A DNA stretch of 64,000 nucleotides from Leptolyngbyaceae cyanobacterium (GTDB lineage: Bacteria; Cyanobacteriota; Cyanobacteriia; Cyanobacteriales; Aerosakkonemataceae). The notes beneath the pieces were generated by a model, which saw only the letters and a list, made by a program, of their open reading frames with translations, was not told the origin of the DNA and ran no database searches. This document shows positions 6,972 to 16,555 of the stretch, one piece after another (within the stretch, counting starts at the first letter, position 1; each line of letters starts with the position of its first letter). Made by a program: the position numbers and the translations under genes. The stretch lies in assembly GCA_036703985.1 (NCBI GenBank), contig DATNQN010000008.1, positions 30,947 through 94,946 on the forward strand. Direction: 5' to 3'.

Positions 6972-9900
6972 ATGGAATATAAAGATCCCTTGCTGTTCTC
7001 CCGTTCCAATCAATACGGCGATCGCAACTTTATCACCGTACCTGTAGATATATCGCTATACGAGCTAGTAAAGCTGATGGTGCAAGCTAGGAATTGGGAT
7101 GATAGCTTGGCATCAAAGGCAAACCCCAAAAGGGAGAATGGGATTCCAGCCAGCTGTGCTTTGATATTAGAGGACAAACGGTTAGTAGGCTTATTAACCA
7201 AAGGGGACTTAATTGAGTTAACGGCACGGGAATGCAATTTTCGAGATACTTTGGTTGGGGAAGTGATGACGCGGCAGTTAATCACTGTTCGCGAGTCGGA
7301 AGCTACAGATCCCTTAAGACTCAATCAAATACTAAGCCAGCATCGCATTAGCCATTTACCGGTGGTGAACGAGAAAGGGGATCTGGTGGGATTAGTCACT
7401 TATGAAAGCATTTGTACGGCATCGCCACCCACAGATTCGGAGATTTTGACCGAAACCAGTATTTTACAAGCCCGTTCTCAACAAGCCGAAGCTTCTTTAC
7501 GGCGCAGTGAAGAAAAATATCGCCGCATTGTAGAAACTGCAAACGAAGGAATTTGGGTGATCGATGCGAACGCCAATACCAATTTCGTCAACCCAAAAAT
7601 GGCCCAAATGCTGGGTTATACGGTTGATGAAATGGTGGGAAAACCTTTGTTTGCATTTATGGACGAAATAGGAGTGGCGATCGCGTTTGAAAAATTAAAA
7701 TTGCGGCAGCAAGGGGTAGTTGAGAAACACGAATTTAAGTTTTGTCGCAAAGACGGTAGCGAACTTTGGGCTTTATTATCTGCTAGCCCGATTATAGATG
7801 CCACTGGCAACTACGTCGGCGCTTTGGCAATGGTAACCGACATTACCGATCGCAAATTAACAGAAGAAGCGCTCAGAGAAAGCGAAGAACGCTGGCAACT
7901 AGCTTTAAGAGGCAGTAATGATGGTGTTTGGGATTGGAATATCAGAACCAACGAAGTATTTTTCTCATCTCGTTGGAAAGAAATGTTGGGATATGAAGAC
8001 CATGAAATTAGCAACTCTTTAGATGAGTGGTCTAAGCGAGTACATCCAGAAGACTTAGATCGAGTATTCAAAGCAATTGAAGATCATTTTGCCAAGAAAA
8101 CACCCTTTTATATTACAGAACATCGAGTTCTCTGTAAGGATGGCACTTATAAATGGATTCTCGATCGCGGACAAGCTTTGTGGGATGAAAACAATAACGT
8201 CCTTCGGATGACAGGTTCTCACAGCGACATCACCGATCGCAAATTAGCAGAAGAAGCGCTCAGAGAAAGCGAAGAACGCTGGCAACTAGCTTTAAAAGGC
8301 ACTCAAGACGGCATTTGGGACTGGAATATACAAACCGATCGCGTATTTTTTTCCGATCGCTGGAAAGAAATGCGCGGTTTTGCACCCGATGAAATCACCA
8401 ATTCCCTAGCAGAATGGTCTCAGGGCATTCATCCCCAAGACATCGAAAAAGTGATGGTTGCTCTCAACGAACACTTAACTAAAAAAACTCCCTTTTTCAG
8501 TGCCGAGTACCGCGTCCAGCGGAAAGATGGCAGTTATATTTGGGTTCTCGATCGAGGACAAGCCCTGTGGGATGAAACCGGAAAACCAGCGCGAATGGCG
8601 GGATCGGAAACCGATATCAGCGATCGCAAACAAGCACAGGAAGCACTCCAAGAAAGCGAACAACGTTATCGAATACTGCTGACTCACGTTCCCGTCGGTA
8701 TTTTTCAAACCGACGCCCAAGGCAACTGCTTATACGTAAATCCTTACTGGACGGAAATCACCGGATTATCGCTGGCACAAGCAGCCGGTCGAGGATGGGC
8801 AACCACACTGCATCCAGACGATCGCGATCGAATTTTTACAGAATGGAATAACGCTACTCAACAAGGGCGTTTATTTGCAATGGAATATCGCTTCTGCAAA
8901 GCAGATGGAAAAATTGCCTGGGTATCCGGTAAAGGAGTTGCCGTTCGTAACGAATCAGGAGAAATTACCAGTTATTTCGGCACGGTAATCGATATCACCG
9001 AACGCAGGGAATTAGAACAAAAATTAGCTGAAAAGCAACAATTACTCGATGCCTTCATCACCAGCGCCCCAGTTGGCATGACCGTACTCGATCGTCAGTT
9101 ACGCTTTTCATTTATCAACGAAGCATTAGCAGAAATTAACGGGGTTCCCATCTCAGAACACATCGGTCAAACCCCTTGGGAAATCGTACCAGACCTCGCA
9201 CCCAAACAAGAGAAAATCTTCCATCACGTTCTGAGGACTGGCGAACCCGTTCTCCATGTAGAAATTAACGGCGAAACCAAAAAATTCCCTGGCGTCAAAA
9301 GGACTTGGTTAGTTTCCTATTTTCCCATTCGTTGTCCCGTTAATCAACCTATTGGCATTGGCATCGTAGTAGTAGAAATTACCGATCGCAAACAAGCAGA
9401 AGCCGCCTTACAAGAAAGTGAAGAAAAGTTCCGCCAACTAACGGAAAATATCCATCAAGCCTTTTACATGGTGTCCACCAATTGCGAAATTCTCTACATT
9501 TCTCCCGCTTACGAACAGATCTGGGGGCGGAGTTGCGAAAGCTTAGTACAAAACTCCTACTCTTGGATGGAATCCGTTCATCCAGAAGATTTCGACCGCA
9601 TCGCTGTAGCGATGAAAGCACAAATCGAACGAGGGCGAGAATTAAAAGACACTTACCGAATTATTCAACCAAATGGCTCGATTCGCTGGGTTACTTCTCG
9701 GTCTTTTCCTATATATAATAATGAAGGAAAAATCTATCGTTTCGCAGGCATTACCGAAGATATTACCGAGCGCAAACAAGCAGAAAACGCTCTACAACAA
9801 CAATTACACAAACTATTACTTTTGCAGCAGATTACCGATGCAATTCGGCAAAACTTGAATACCCAGCACATCTTTGAAACTGCTGCCATTCAAGTCGGAC

Positions 9901-11861
9901 AAGCATTTGGAGTGAATCGTTGCTTGATTCATTCTTACATCACCCAACCAGAACCTCAGCTTCCGTTAGTAACCGAATATTTGAATGGAGATTATCCATC
10001 GGTAAATGGAGTGAAAATACCCGTGGCAGGTAATTTTCATGCTGAAGCAGTTTTAATCAAAGATCGAGCAATTGCTACGCCTGATGTTTATCAAGAAGCT
10101 TTATTTGCGCCCGTGGTGCAATTATGCGATCGATTGCAAATCAAATCAATGTTAGCAGTTCGCACGTCTTATCAAGGAGAACCCAACGGCGTGATCGGGC
10201 TGCATCAGTGCGATCGCATTCGTAATTGGACAACCGATGAGATCGAATTACTCGAATCAGTTGCCGCTCAAATGGGTATTGCTTTAGCTCAAGCTGCTTT
10301 ATTAGAAAAAGAAACCAAAAGAAGTGAAGAACTGACGATCAAAAATTTAGCTCTAGAAAAAGCCAAACAAGAAGCAGAAAAAGCCAACCGTTCCAAAAGC
10401 GAATTTCTAGCCAATATGAGCCACGAAATTCGCACCCCTATGAATGCTATTTTAGGATTTTCCGATTTGTTGCGATCGGTTGTTAAAGAACCACAAGCTA
10501 AATCTTATTTAGATGCGATCGCAACTGGTGGAAAAACCCTCCTCGCCCTAATAAACGATATTCTCGACCTCTCCAAAATAGAAGCCGGAAAATTAGAGAT
10601 TCACTACGAACCAGCTAACATAAGAAGCTTAATTCAAGAAATTCAACAAATTTTTACTCAAAAGGCGAATGAGAAAGGTTTAATATTGCGATCGCAAATT
10701 GACGAGAACGTACCAAAAGCAATTTATATTGATGAAGTTCGGCTGCGCCAGATTCTTTTTAACGTAGTTGGTAACGCCATCAAATTTACCGAACAAGGAA
10801 ACATTCAAATATCCTGTCGCGCCCAGACTTATTCGATACTCGATCGAGAAAAAATTTGGCTGGAAATTGCAGTTGAAGATACGGGAATAGGAATTGCTCG
10901 CGATCAACAAAGCCGCATTTTTGAAGCATTCGTACAAAGTGTGGGACAAAGCAATCGCAAATATGGTGGAACAGGTTTAGGATTAGCCATCACTCGCCGT
11001 TTGATCCAGATGATGGGTGGAACAGTTATCCTGCAAAGCGAACTGGGTAAAGGTAGTATTTTTACTTTTGTTTTCTCAGAAGTTTTACCTGCTGAAAAAA
11101 CACCGGAAGAAGCGGTGCTAACCTTGGGGAAAGATGAAGACTTCAACCAGTTCGCACCTTGCCAAATATTAGTTGTAGATGATGTCTACTCCAATCGTGA
11201 ATTAATTAAAGGATACTTTACTCAAACCCATCATTCTTTGTTATTTGCAGAAGATGGAGAAGAAGCGATTCGGCTTGCTCAAATTCATCAACCAGATTTA
11301 ATTTTACTCGACTTGCGAATGCCGCGAATGGATGGCAGAGAAGCCGCCAAACATCTCAAGAAAAATGAATTAACCCAACATATTCCTATCGTAATTCTTA
11401 CTGCTTCATCTCAAAAAGAAGAACAATTTGAAGTAGAACAAATTTGTCAAGGATTTTTGCCAAAGCCAGTCAGCCGCACTCAATTAGTAAGCGAACTTAA
11501 AAAACACTTAAAAGGGTTTTCCGAACCTTCGTTCCTTTTATTAGAAGATGAGAATTATCCCGCAAAATCTATGAATGATTTATCATTTAGCGGTATGAAG
11601 AATTTACCAGAATTACTCGTCAAATTAATCAGGGAAGAAGAAATGACTTGGCCCAATTTACGTAAAACATTGAAAATGCGAGACCTTCAACAATTCGTCG
11701 AACGATTGGAAAGTTGGTCGCGCGAACACCAATGTCAGTTGTTATCAAACTATGCTAATTCTCTCAAAAATCAGTTAGAAACTTTTGATTGGGAACGCAT
11801 TCCTAAAACTGTGGAAAACTTCCCTTCCGTGCGACGATCGCTTCAAGAATTCGGAAGTTAA
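6972..11861 (+). CDS. Hybrid sensor histidine kinase: CBS pair, six PAS, GAF, HisKA, HATPase, receiver
   Basis: 1629-aa soluble hybrid kinase without membrane segments. Domain order: CBS pair (about 15-155), six PAS/PAC units (about 180-940), GAF (about 945-1110), HisKA with phospho-acceptor H1151 in NMSHEIRTPMN, HATPase (about 1250-1370; GTGLGLAI G-box visible), receiver with D1447 in LILLDLRMPRMDG, and a helical C-terminal tail with no obvious Hpt histidine. The second and third PAS units are close copies, also at DNA level. The CBS pair suggests adenine-nucleotide sensing. The GAF could bind a bilin, but no chromophore Cys was confirmed. It is divergent from the c-di-GMP/cAMP operon, so a functional link is plausible but inferred. 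Confidence 0.95.
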   Translation: MEYKDPLLFSRSNQYGDRNFITVPVDISLYELVKLMVQARNWDDSLASKANPKRENGIPASCALILEDKRLVGLLTKGDLIELTARECNFRDTLVGEVMTRQLITVRESEATDPLRLNQILSQHRISHLPVVNEKGDLVGLVTYESICTASPPTDSEILTETSILQARSQQAEASLRRSEEKYRRIVETANEGIWVIDANANTNFVNPKMAQMLGYTVDEMVGKPLFAFMDEIGVAIAFEKLKLRQQGVVEKHEFKFCRKDGSELWALLSASPIIDATGNYVGALAMVTDITDRKLTEEALRESEERWQLALRGSNDGVWDWNIRTNEVFFSSRWKEMLGYEDHEISNSLDEWSKRVHPEDLDRVFKAIEDHFAKKTPFYITEHRVLCKDGTYKWILDRGQALWDENNNVLRMTGSHSDITDRKLAEEALRESEERWQLALKGTQDGIWDWNIQTDRVFFSDRWKEMRGFAPDEITNSLAEWSQGIHPQDIEKVMVALNEHLTKKTPFFSAEYRVQRKDGSYIWVLDRGQALWDETGKPARMAGSETDISDRKQAQEALQESEQRYRILLTHVPVGIFQTDAQGNCLYVNPYWTEITGLSLAQAAGRGWATTLHPDDRDRIFTEWNNATQQGRLFAMEYRFCKADGKIAWVSGKGVAVRNESGEITSYFGTVIDITERRELEQKLAEKQQLLDAFITSAPVGMTVLDRQLRFSFINEALAEINGVPISEHIGQTPWEIVPDLAPKQEKIFHHVLRTGEPVLHVEINGETKKFPGVKRTWLVSYFPIRCPVNQPIGIGIVVVEITDRKQAEAALQESEEKFRQLTENIHQAFYMVSTNCEILYISPAYEQIWGRSCESLVQNSYSWMESVHPEDFDRIAVAMKAQIERGRELKDTYRIIQPNGSIRWVTSRSFPIYNNEGKIYRFAGITEDITERKQAENALQQQLHKLLLLQQITDAIRQNLNTQHIFETAAIQVGQAFGVNRCLIHSYITQPEPQLPLVTEYLNGDYPSVNGVKIPVAGNFHAEAVLIKDRAIATPDVYQEALFAPVVQLCDRLQIKSMLAVRTSYQGEPNGVIGLHQCDRIRNWTTDEIELLESVAAQMGIALAQAALLEKETKRSEELTIKNLALEKAKQEAEKANRSKSEFLANMSHEIRTPMNAILGFSDLLRSVVKEPQAKSYLDAIATGGKTLLALINDILDLSKIEAGKLEIHYEPANIRSLIQEIQQIFTQKANEKGLILRSQIDENVPKAIYIDEVRLRQILFNVVGNAIKFTEQGNIQISCRAQTYSILDREKIWLEIAVEDTGIGIARDQQSRIFEAFVQSVGQSNRKYGGTGLGLAITRRLIQMMGGTVILQSELGKGSIFTFVFSEVLPAEKTPEEAVLTLGKDEDFNQFAPCQILVVDDVYSNRELIKGYFTQTHHSLLFAEDGEEAIRLAQIHQPDLILLDLRMPRMDGREAAKHLKKNELTQHIPIVILTASSQKEEQFEVEQICQGFLPKPVSRTQLVSELKKHLKGFSEPSFLLLEDENYPAKSMNDLSFSGMKNLPELLVKLIREEEMTWPNLRKTLKMRDLQQFVERLESWSREHQCQLLSNYANSLKNQLETFDWERIPKTVENFPSVRRSLQEFGS

Positions 11862-12156
11862 AATTTAGGAAAGAAAATATTCTCATACTGCATGACTTTG
11901 GGAATGTTTAATATCATGATTTATGATTAAATAATCAGAATTAAAAAAGTTTCTAAATTCTGGCTCCTCCAAAATCGCTTTTTCCGATCTTAGGTTGTAA
12001 GAATTTTAAGATACAAAAATTAATATAAATTTTTGATGAAGTAATCGGCGATGTAACAATAATGTTTAGAAACACTTCATCATAGCTTTGCTCTAAAATC
12101 TCATTGACGAGTTAATATAGCTCTAAATATCGAAATTACTCCCTGAATAAATAACT

Positions 12157-12185
12157 AAAAAACCCTCGACTTGTTGAGCCGAGGG
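12157..12185 (-). terminator. Minus-strand Rho-independent terminator without an assigned gene
   Basis: On the minus strand CCCTCG (12185-12180) pairs with CGAGGG (12168-12163) across an 11-base loop and is followed directly by T6. No minus-strand protein gene ends here, so it may end a small RNA. On the plus strand the hairpin lacks a T tract. Confidence 0.65.
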
Positions 12186-12311
12186 GAAGTTGTCTTATCA
12201 GGGTGCATCTACCATCTCTTTGTCCGATCGTTTTCAATCAAGATCGGGATAAATTTATATGTTCGGTCAATTTTTCCATTTAATATCTAAAATCGCACTA
12301 CTCCAAAAGGC

Positions 12312-12356
12312 GTTTCTCATCTTCAAAGTAAAGCCTACGTGCTGAGAAACTTTTTT
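12312..12356 (+). terminator. Leader terminator / attenuator upstream of the CHAT-like gene
   Basis: GTTTCTCA (12312-12319) pairs perfectly with TGAGAAAC (12343-12350) and is followed by T6. An alternative AAGGC-GCCT pairing overlaps the loop. The hairpin lies 86 bases before the start at 12442. Confidence 0.6.
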
Positions 12357-12441
12357 CTGTGAAATCAATCTATACAGTATAAAGTCTAACTATTCACCTT
12401 AGAGGCTAGCAAAGCCAAAGAGATTCGGGCGAAGAGCAGGA

Positions 12442-14202
12442 GTGAACGGCACTGTGACTGAACAATTTCACATATCCGTAACCCCAGTAGGAGAAAATCA
12501 GTATTTACTACGAACGGAACGGGTAACATTAGGAGCAACATCAGCCCAAGAACTAGTAGTTTGGCCGATCGCAGATTGGCTAAGTCAGACTAAACTACTG
12601 CTAAACTTACCAGAAATCGAGATAAACGAGACGTTCGATCGCGCCTCAGTCACGGATAGTATTTATGTAGATTATCTTTGCCAACTAAATAAAAACGATC
12701 GCCCATCAACTCTACCTTCCTCACCCGCTCATTCCATCTCTTCCTCTGAGATATCACTGGCGTCTTTAAGTCAACAAATATACCAAGCTTTGTTCCAAGG
12801 CAGTTTGGTAGATAGTTGGAACCAAGCCCAAGCAATAGCTCGGCAACAAGGAAAAACGTTGCGGTTGCGGTTGATACTCAAGGAAAAGCGCTTAAAGTAT
12901 CTTCCTTGGGAGCTTTTCCAGGTGGGAGAATGTCTGTGGGATGCCCAAGCCGATCGCCAAACCGCAAATATTGCCCGATTAGAAGAAGAAGTTGACTTTT
13001 CGGAACTAGACTCATTTAGTAGCCAAGAGTGGGGAATCCTCCCTGATGAAGAAGAAATAGATAATGGGGAAGCAGAAGAAGATACCGCTTTTATTTCCGG
13101 TTTGTTGAGCCAAATGTCTCGACCCCAACCCAATGCTCATCTTTTCAGCGAAGATACGGAACAGCCGAAACCAGAACAAATCAACCAGATTCCCCACCCT
13201 ATCGAACCCGAACCCGTTTCTTCATCGAATGGGGAAAAGCCGATCGATAAAGTTTCAGTTCGTCTTGCTTCCCAGTCGGCGTCTCGTCAGCGTCACCAAC
13301 TGGTGTTTTTGTCTGTAGGGTTGTTAGCTTTAGCTTCGGTGAGTTTTTTGTTTGCGGGAAATCGCTGGTTATCAATACGGCTAAGTTCGCCTACTTTGTT
13401 ACAAAATAAGGTAAATTCTGGCCAATCTTCCACGGAAGCTTTACCAAGCTTGTCTGTGGAGATGAAAAAAGTTGATAGCTCCACATTAGCAGCCAAAGCG
13501 ATCGACTATTTCAGCCAAGGAAATTTCACCGCCGGACAACAAATTGTCGAAATTTTACTGGATAGAGAAGCTCTTCCCCAAGCAAAAACTGCTTTGACAG
13601 CCATACCAGTCGAGCAAAGAAACCTTCCCGCTAATAGTTTTCTCCTCGGTCGGCTAGCTTGGCAATCAGTACAAGCAAGTAACCAAGGTTACACTTTAGA
13701 TGATGCGATACGTTATTGGGAAACTGCCTTAAAAGGAGAACCAACTTCTCCGGCGTACAATAACGCTTTAGGGTTTGCTTTTTACGCCAAGGGTAATGAT
13801 ACCCGTGCTAACCAAGCTTGGTTTGAAGCTTTATACCAAACGCAAGAACAAATCGCCAACGCAAAACAAGCTAATAAACAAAAATCCGAGGGAGCGATCG
13901 CAAATCCTACTACAGTAGCTGCCAGTCAAGAAGCTTTAACTTCATACGCCGGACTAGCCCTAGTATTAGCGCGATCGGCCAAAAATCAACCCGCCGATAA
14001 GCGATCGCATTTGCTTTCCGAAGCCGTCAAACTGCGCCAGAAAGTAAACCAGGACAGTCCGAGCGAATTTCAGCCAGAATCCCTGAAACGTAATTGGCTG
14101 TGGACTGATAAAGCCATTCAAGACTGGCAAACTCTCCAAAAGGTTAAATATAGCGATCGTCAAACCAATTCAAAATTCAAAATTCAAAATTCAAAATTAT
14201 AA
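12442..14202 (+). CDS. CHAT-like N-terminal segment, single TM and TPR-like domain protein, function unknown
   Basis: 586-aa protein not recognised as a named family. Residues about 112-163 (LFQGSLVDSWNQAQAIARQQ onward to YLPWELF) resemble the start of CHAT domains, but no His-Cys protease dyad region follows. An acidic stretch (about 190-220), one transmembrane helix (about 285-305) and an alpha-helical TPR-like region (about 350-480; AYNNALGFAFYAKGNDTRANQAWFEAL) come next. N-terminus cytoplasmic, TPR part periplasmic, is the simplest topology. The start is GTG at 12442, with GTG 12454 as an alternative. The last ~10 residues are encoded by a heptameric TTCAAAA repeat, suggesting the original stop was displaced by repeat growth. 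Confidence 0.75.
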   Translation: MNGTVTEQFHISVTPVGENQYLLRTERVTLGATSAQELVVWPIADWLSQTKLLLNLPEIEINETFDRASVTDSIYVDYLCQLNKNDRPSTLPSSPAHSISSSEISLASLSQQIYQALFQGSLVDSWNQAQAIARQQGKTLRLRLILKEKRLKYLPWELFQVGECLWDAQADRQTANIARLEEEVDFSELDSFSSQEWGILPDEEEIDNGEAEEDTAFISGLLSQMSRPQPNAHLFSEDTEQPKPEQINQIPHPIEPEPVSSSNGEKPIDKVSVRLASQSASRQRHQLVFLSVGLLALASVSFLFAGNRWLSIRLSSPTLLQNKVNSGQSSTEALPSLSVEMKKVDSSTLAAKAIDYFSQGNFTAGQQIVEILLDREALPQAKTALTAIPVEQRNLPANSFLLGRLAWQSVQASNQGYTLDDAIRYWETALKGEPTSPAYNNALGFAFYAKGNDTRANQAWFEALYQTQEQIANAKQANKQKSEGAIANPTTVAASQEALTSYAGLALVLARSAKNQPADKRSHLLSEAVKLRQKVNQDSPSEFQPESLKRNWLWTDKAIQDWQTLQKVKYSDRQTNSKFKIQNSKL

Positions 14203-14333
14203 TCAGTGGGGGCTTGTACCCACTACTGATTAAAGACCACTAAACGAATTTCAGCGGGGGCTTGTACCCAGAATTAATTAATTCAAAATAAATCTTATTC
14301 TGAATGCAAGCATTTTGATTTGAATTTTGAATT
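14167..14333 (+). repeat. Composite repeat: TTCAAAA heptamers and two GGGGGCTTGTACCCA units
   Basis: About four and a half TTCAAAA heptamers (14167-14198) are followed by CAGTGGGGGCTTGTACCCA at 14204-14222 and CAGCGGGGGCTTGTACCCA at 14252-14270. The inverse heptamer stretch TTTGAATTTTGAATT lies at 14319-14333. The outer inverted heptamers frame the two direct units. Confidence 0.75.
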
Positions 14334-14386
14334 AAAAAAATGGTCAAAGCGATTAGGACACAAGTGAGAGAGCGAACCTTTCGATT

Positions 14387-15109
14387 TCAGAGTTTTCGCA
14401 GAAAGGAAGACAGAGGATGCCGTTTTCGTAAATCCATGCTTTCTGCCAATTTTCCATTATTCTGATTCTTCCGCTGCTTCTTGGACATTACAGGTGATTT
14501 TTTCGCCGCACCAGCCATAGCCGCTTTCCCAGATGCAGCACGTTGAGATAATTTCGGTTTAGGTACGGTTCGTTTAGGTAATGAGCCGTTTTTTTGCTGT
14601 GGTTGTCCAACTGCTTGGCTAGTAGTAACAACTTTCGATGTCAGAGGTTTGCGAAGCCTGCGACGCCTGCGAGAACCTTTAATTTGATTAATAATTACCC
14701 AAGAGCCAGTAGCGCAACCCAACCCGGCTAAACCAAACAACCAGCCCGGTAACTGCGGTGATTCTTCCGTTGGGGGAAGGGGATTTTCAGCCAATGTAGA
14801 ATTATCGGTTTCCGATGATTCCACAGTTTTCATAGTGCCTGGATTAGCTAATCCAAGGATGGCAATCACGGCGACTAACAACACCGTCGCCCAAGCAAAA
14901 CCCCAAATTAGCAGAGGTTGCTTCTGAATTAGTTTGATAACGGGATTAACTTTACTCAAAGATGCAGGTTTTCTCGGTACTTGGTTAACCTTAGCTGCGT
15001 TTGAGCGAGATAATTTCTGAGATGCGGCTGCGGGTTTAGCACTACGCCGACGGTGCGTAGCCCTTTGCGGGGGAGGTAGTTGCTCTCGTGCAAGTTGGTT
15101 GTTTGCCAT
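14387..15109 (-). CDS. Basic protein with two transmembrane segments, function unknown
   Basis: 240-aa hypothetical protein. A long Lys/Arg/Pro-rich N-terminal tail (about 1-65) leads to two hydrophobic segments (LLIWGFAWATVLLVAVIAIL and LPGWLFGLAGLGCATGSWVII). An acidic Ser/Thr/Pro loop separates them, and a very basic C-terminal tail (RRRRRLRKP onward) follows. Both basic tails should face the cytoplasm, with the acidic loop outside. No enzymatic motif is seen. The start at ATG 15109 has GAAGAG at a good distance; a GTG two codons upstream (15115) is less likely. Low-complexity tails suggest nucleic acid or polyanion contact, but this is a guess. Confidence 0.7.
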   Translation of the reverse strand: MANNQLAREQLPPPQRATHRRRSAKPAAASQKLSRSNAAKVNQVPRKPASLSKVNPVIKLIQKQPLLIWGFAWATVLLVAVIAILGLANPGTMKTVESSETDNSTLAENPLPPTEESPQLPGWLFGLAGLGCATGSWVIINQIKGSRRRRRLRKPLTSKVVTTSQAVGQPQQKNGSLPKRTVPKPKLSQRAASGKAAMAGAAKKSPVMSKKQRKNQNNGKLAESMDLRKRHPLSSFLRKL

Positions 15110-15189
15110 GCCCACTCTTCAATACGTACAACGTATCATTGCCTTTAGATTTTACGCGCTCATCTAAAAAGTAGGCAACATTCTATTGA

Positions 15190-15296
15190 ATGAAAGTGGG
15201 TAATGGGTAGTAGGTAGTAGGTAATGATACTAATTTCAAGAATGGCGATATTTTTTATCACCTACTAAATATTACCTACTACCTAATAAAAATTAG
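15190..15296. repeat. GGTAGTA heptamer repeat and its inverse
   Basis: GGTAGTAGGTAGTAGGTAAT at about 15205-15226 and the inverse ATTACCTACTACCT at about 15271-15284 form an imperfect hairpin upstream of the basic membrane protein and downstream of ddl. It may also act as a terminator for ddl. Confidence 0.6.
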
Positions 15297-15306
15297 AAAG
15301 AAAAAT

Positions 15307-16383
15307 TTATGATTTCTTTAGATTTTCTCCAGAATTACGCTCTAACGCGGCTTGAATTAATTTGTCTACTAACTCTGGAAAAGGAACGCCGCTAGCCGCC
15401 CAAAGTTGGGGATACATACTGGTAGCGGTGAAGCCCGGTAGAGTATTAATTTCGTTAATTAATACTTCTCCCGTATTTTCTAGATAAAAGAAATCGACTC
15501 TTGCTAAACCGGAAGCATCTACAGCTTGAAAAGCTGCGATCGCCATTTGTTGAATTTGCTCTGCTATTTCTGCCGGTATCTGAGACGGTATGAATAAATC
15601 GGCTTTTCCTTCTGTATATTTAGTTTCATAATCGTAGAAATCGCTATTGTAAGTAATTTCTCCGATGACAGAAGCTTGGGGAACGTCGTTGCCCAAAACC
15701 GCGCATTCAACTTCTCTAGCTACGACACCTGCTTCGATGATGATGCGCCGATCGTAACTGGCAGCATTATCTAAAGCGGCTTCTAATCGATCGCGCGATC
15801 GGACTTTGGCGATCCCAACTGAAGAGCCTAAATTTGCAGGCTTCACAAAATAAGGATAATCCCCTAATTTAGCCTCGATTTCATCGCAAAGCTTCGGGAA
15901 AACACAAGGATTCGACCAAATCTGAGAGCGGCTGACTGCCATATATTTTACTTGTGCCAAACCTGCTTGGGCAAAAGCCGTTTTCATGGCAATCTTATCC
16001 ATGCCAACCGCCGATCCCAATACTCCAGAACCCACAAAGGGAACTTGCATCAAACTCAGCAATCCCTGTACCGTGCCATCTTCTCCGTTAGGGCCATGTA
16101 AAATCGGAAACCATACATCTACTGAAGCTGCCTCAGCCGGAAATTGCCACAAATTACCATTTGTGACTGCTTGTTGGGGAACGCCGGCATCTAGTACTTG
16201 TTGAGCAAATTCCGTTCCTTGCCAAAAACCATCTTTTTGAATGTAAAAAGGCAATAATTCGTATTTTTCTGCATTCTGCTCGGCTCTGATTCCTTTTGCG
16301 ATCGCTCTAGCAGAAATAATCGAAACTTCGTGTTCTCCCGAACGACCTCCAAACAATAGCCCCACGCGCATCTTATTCACCAT
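15307..16383 (-). CDS. ddl: D-alanine--D-alanine ligase
   Basis: 358-aa ATP-grasp ligase joining two D-alanines for peptidoglycan synthesis in the cytoplasm. Motifs are in order: [14 protein letters not shown] at the N-terminus, [32 protein letters not shown] for nucleotide binding, ARVDFFY, and the metal-binding [17 protein letters not shown]. Length and motif set match typical Ddl. The start at ATG 16383 has AGAGGTG five bases upstream; an in-frame GTG at 16398 would add five residues but is poorly placed. It stands alone on this strand. Confidence 0.96.
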   Translation of the reverse strand: MVNKMRVGLLFGGRSGEHEVSIISARAIAKGIRAEQNAEKYELLPFYIQKDGFWQGTEFAQQVLDAGVPQQAVTNGNLWQFPAEAASVDVWFPILHGPNGEDGTVQGLLSLMQVPFVGSGVLGSAVGMDKIAMKTAFAQAGLAQVKYMAVSRSQIWSNPCVFPKLCDEIEAKLGDYPYFVKPANLGSSVGIAKVRSRDRLEAALDNAASYDRRIIIEAGVVAREVECAVLGNDVPQASVIGEITYNSDFYDYETKYTEGKADLFIPSQIPAEIAEQIQQMAIAAFQAVDASGLARVDFFYLENTGEVLINEINTLPGFTATSMYPQLWAASGVPFPELVDKLIQAALERNSGENLKKS

Positions 16384-16555
16384 TGACACCTCTGACACTC
16401 CTCTTCGCAGTTAGCCTATCACAACCGGAATATTGCATCGATTTGCAAATTAACTACCTACCGCTTTCAAACTACCCCTATTTTTTCCGTTCGTTTGTTA
16501 TCGAACAAAACCAAAGATTATCATAATTAAAAGATGTAAAGAAATGTAAATAACG

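Larger units (their letters stand above)
11862..12441. promoter_or_regulatory. 580-base intergenic region with two outward-facing terminators
   Basis: No protein gene is evident. It contains a minus-strand terminator hairpin (12157-12185) and a plus-strand terminator hairpin (12312-12356), 86 bases before the next start codon. The plus-strand hairpin can compete with an AAGGC/GCCT pairing, as in leader attenuators. Small RNA genes on either strand are possible. Confidence 0.5.

Noticed and set aside
9379..9858. Open frames of 60-80 codons on both strands within the hybrid kinase
   Set aside because: These are shadows of the kinase reading frame without family features.
12160..12240. Region resembling a glutamine (glnA-type) riboswitch because of GGGGAAGTTG
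   Set aside because: The remaining conserved bases and stem arrangement of that motif are not present.
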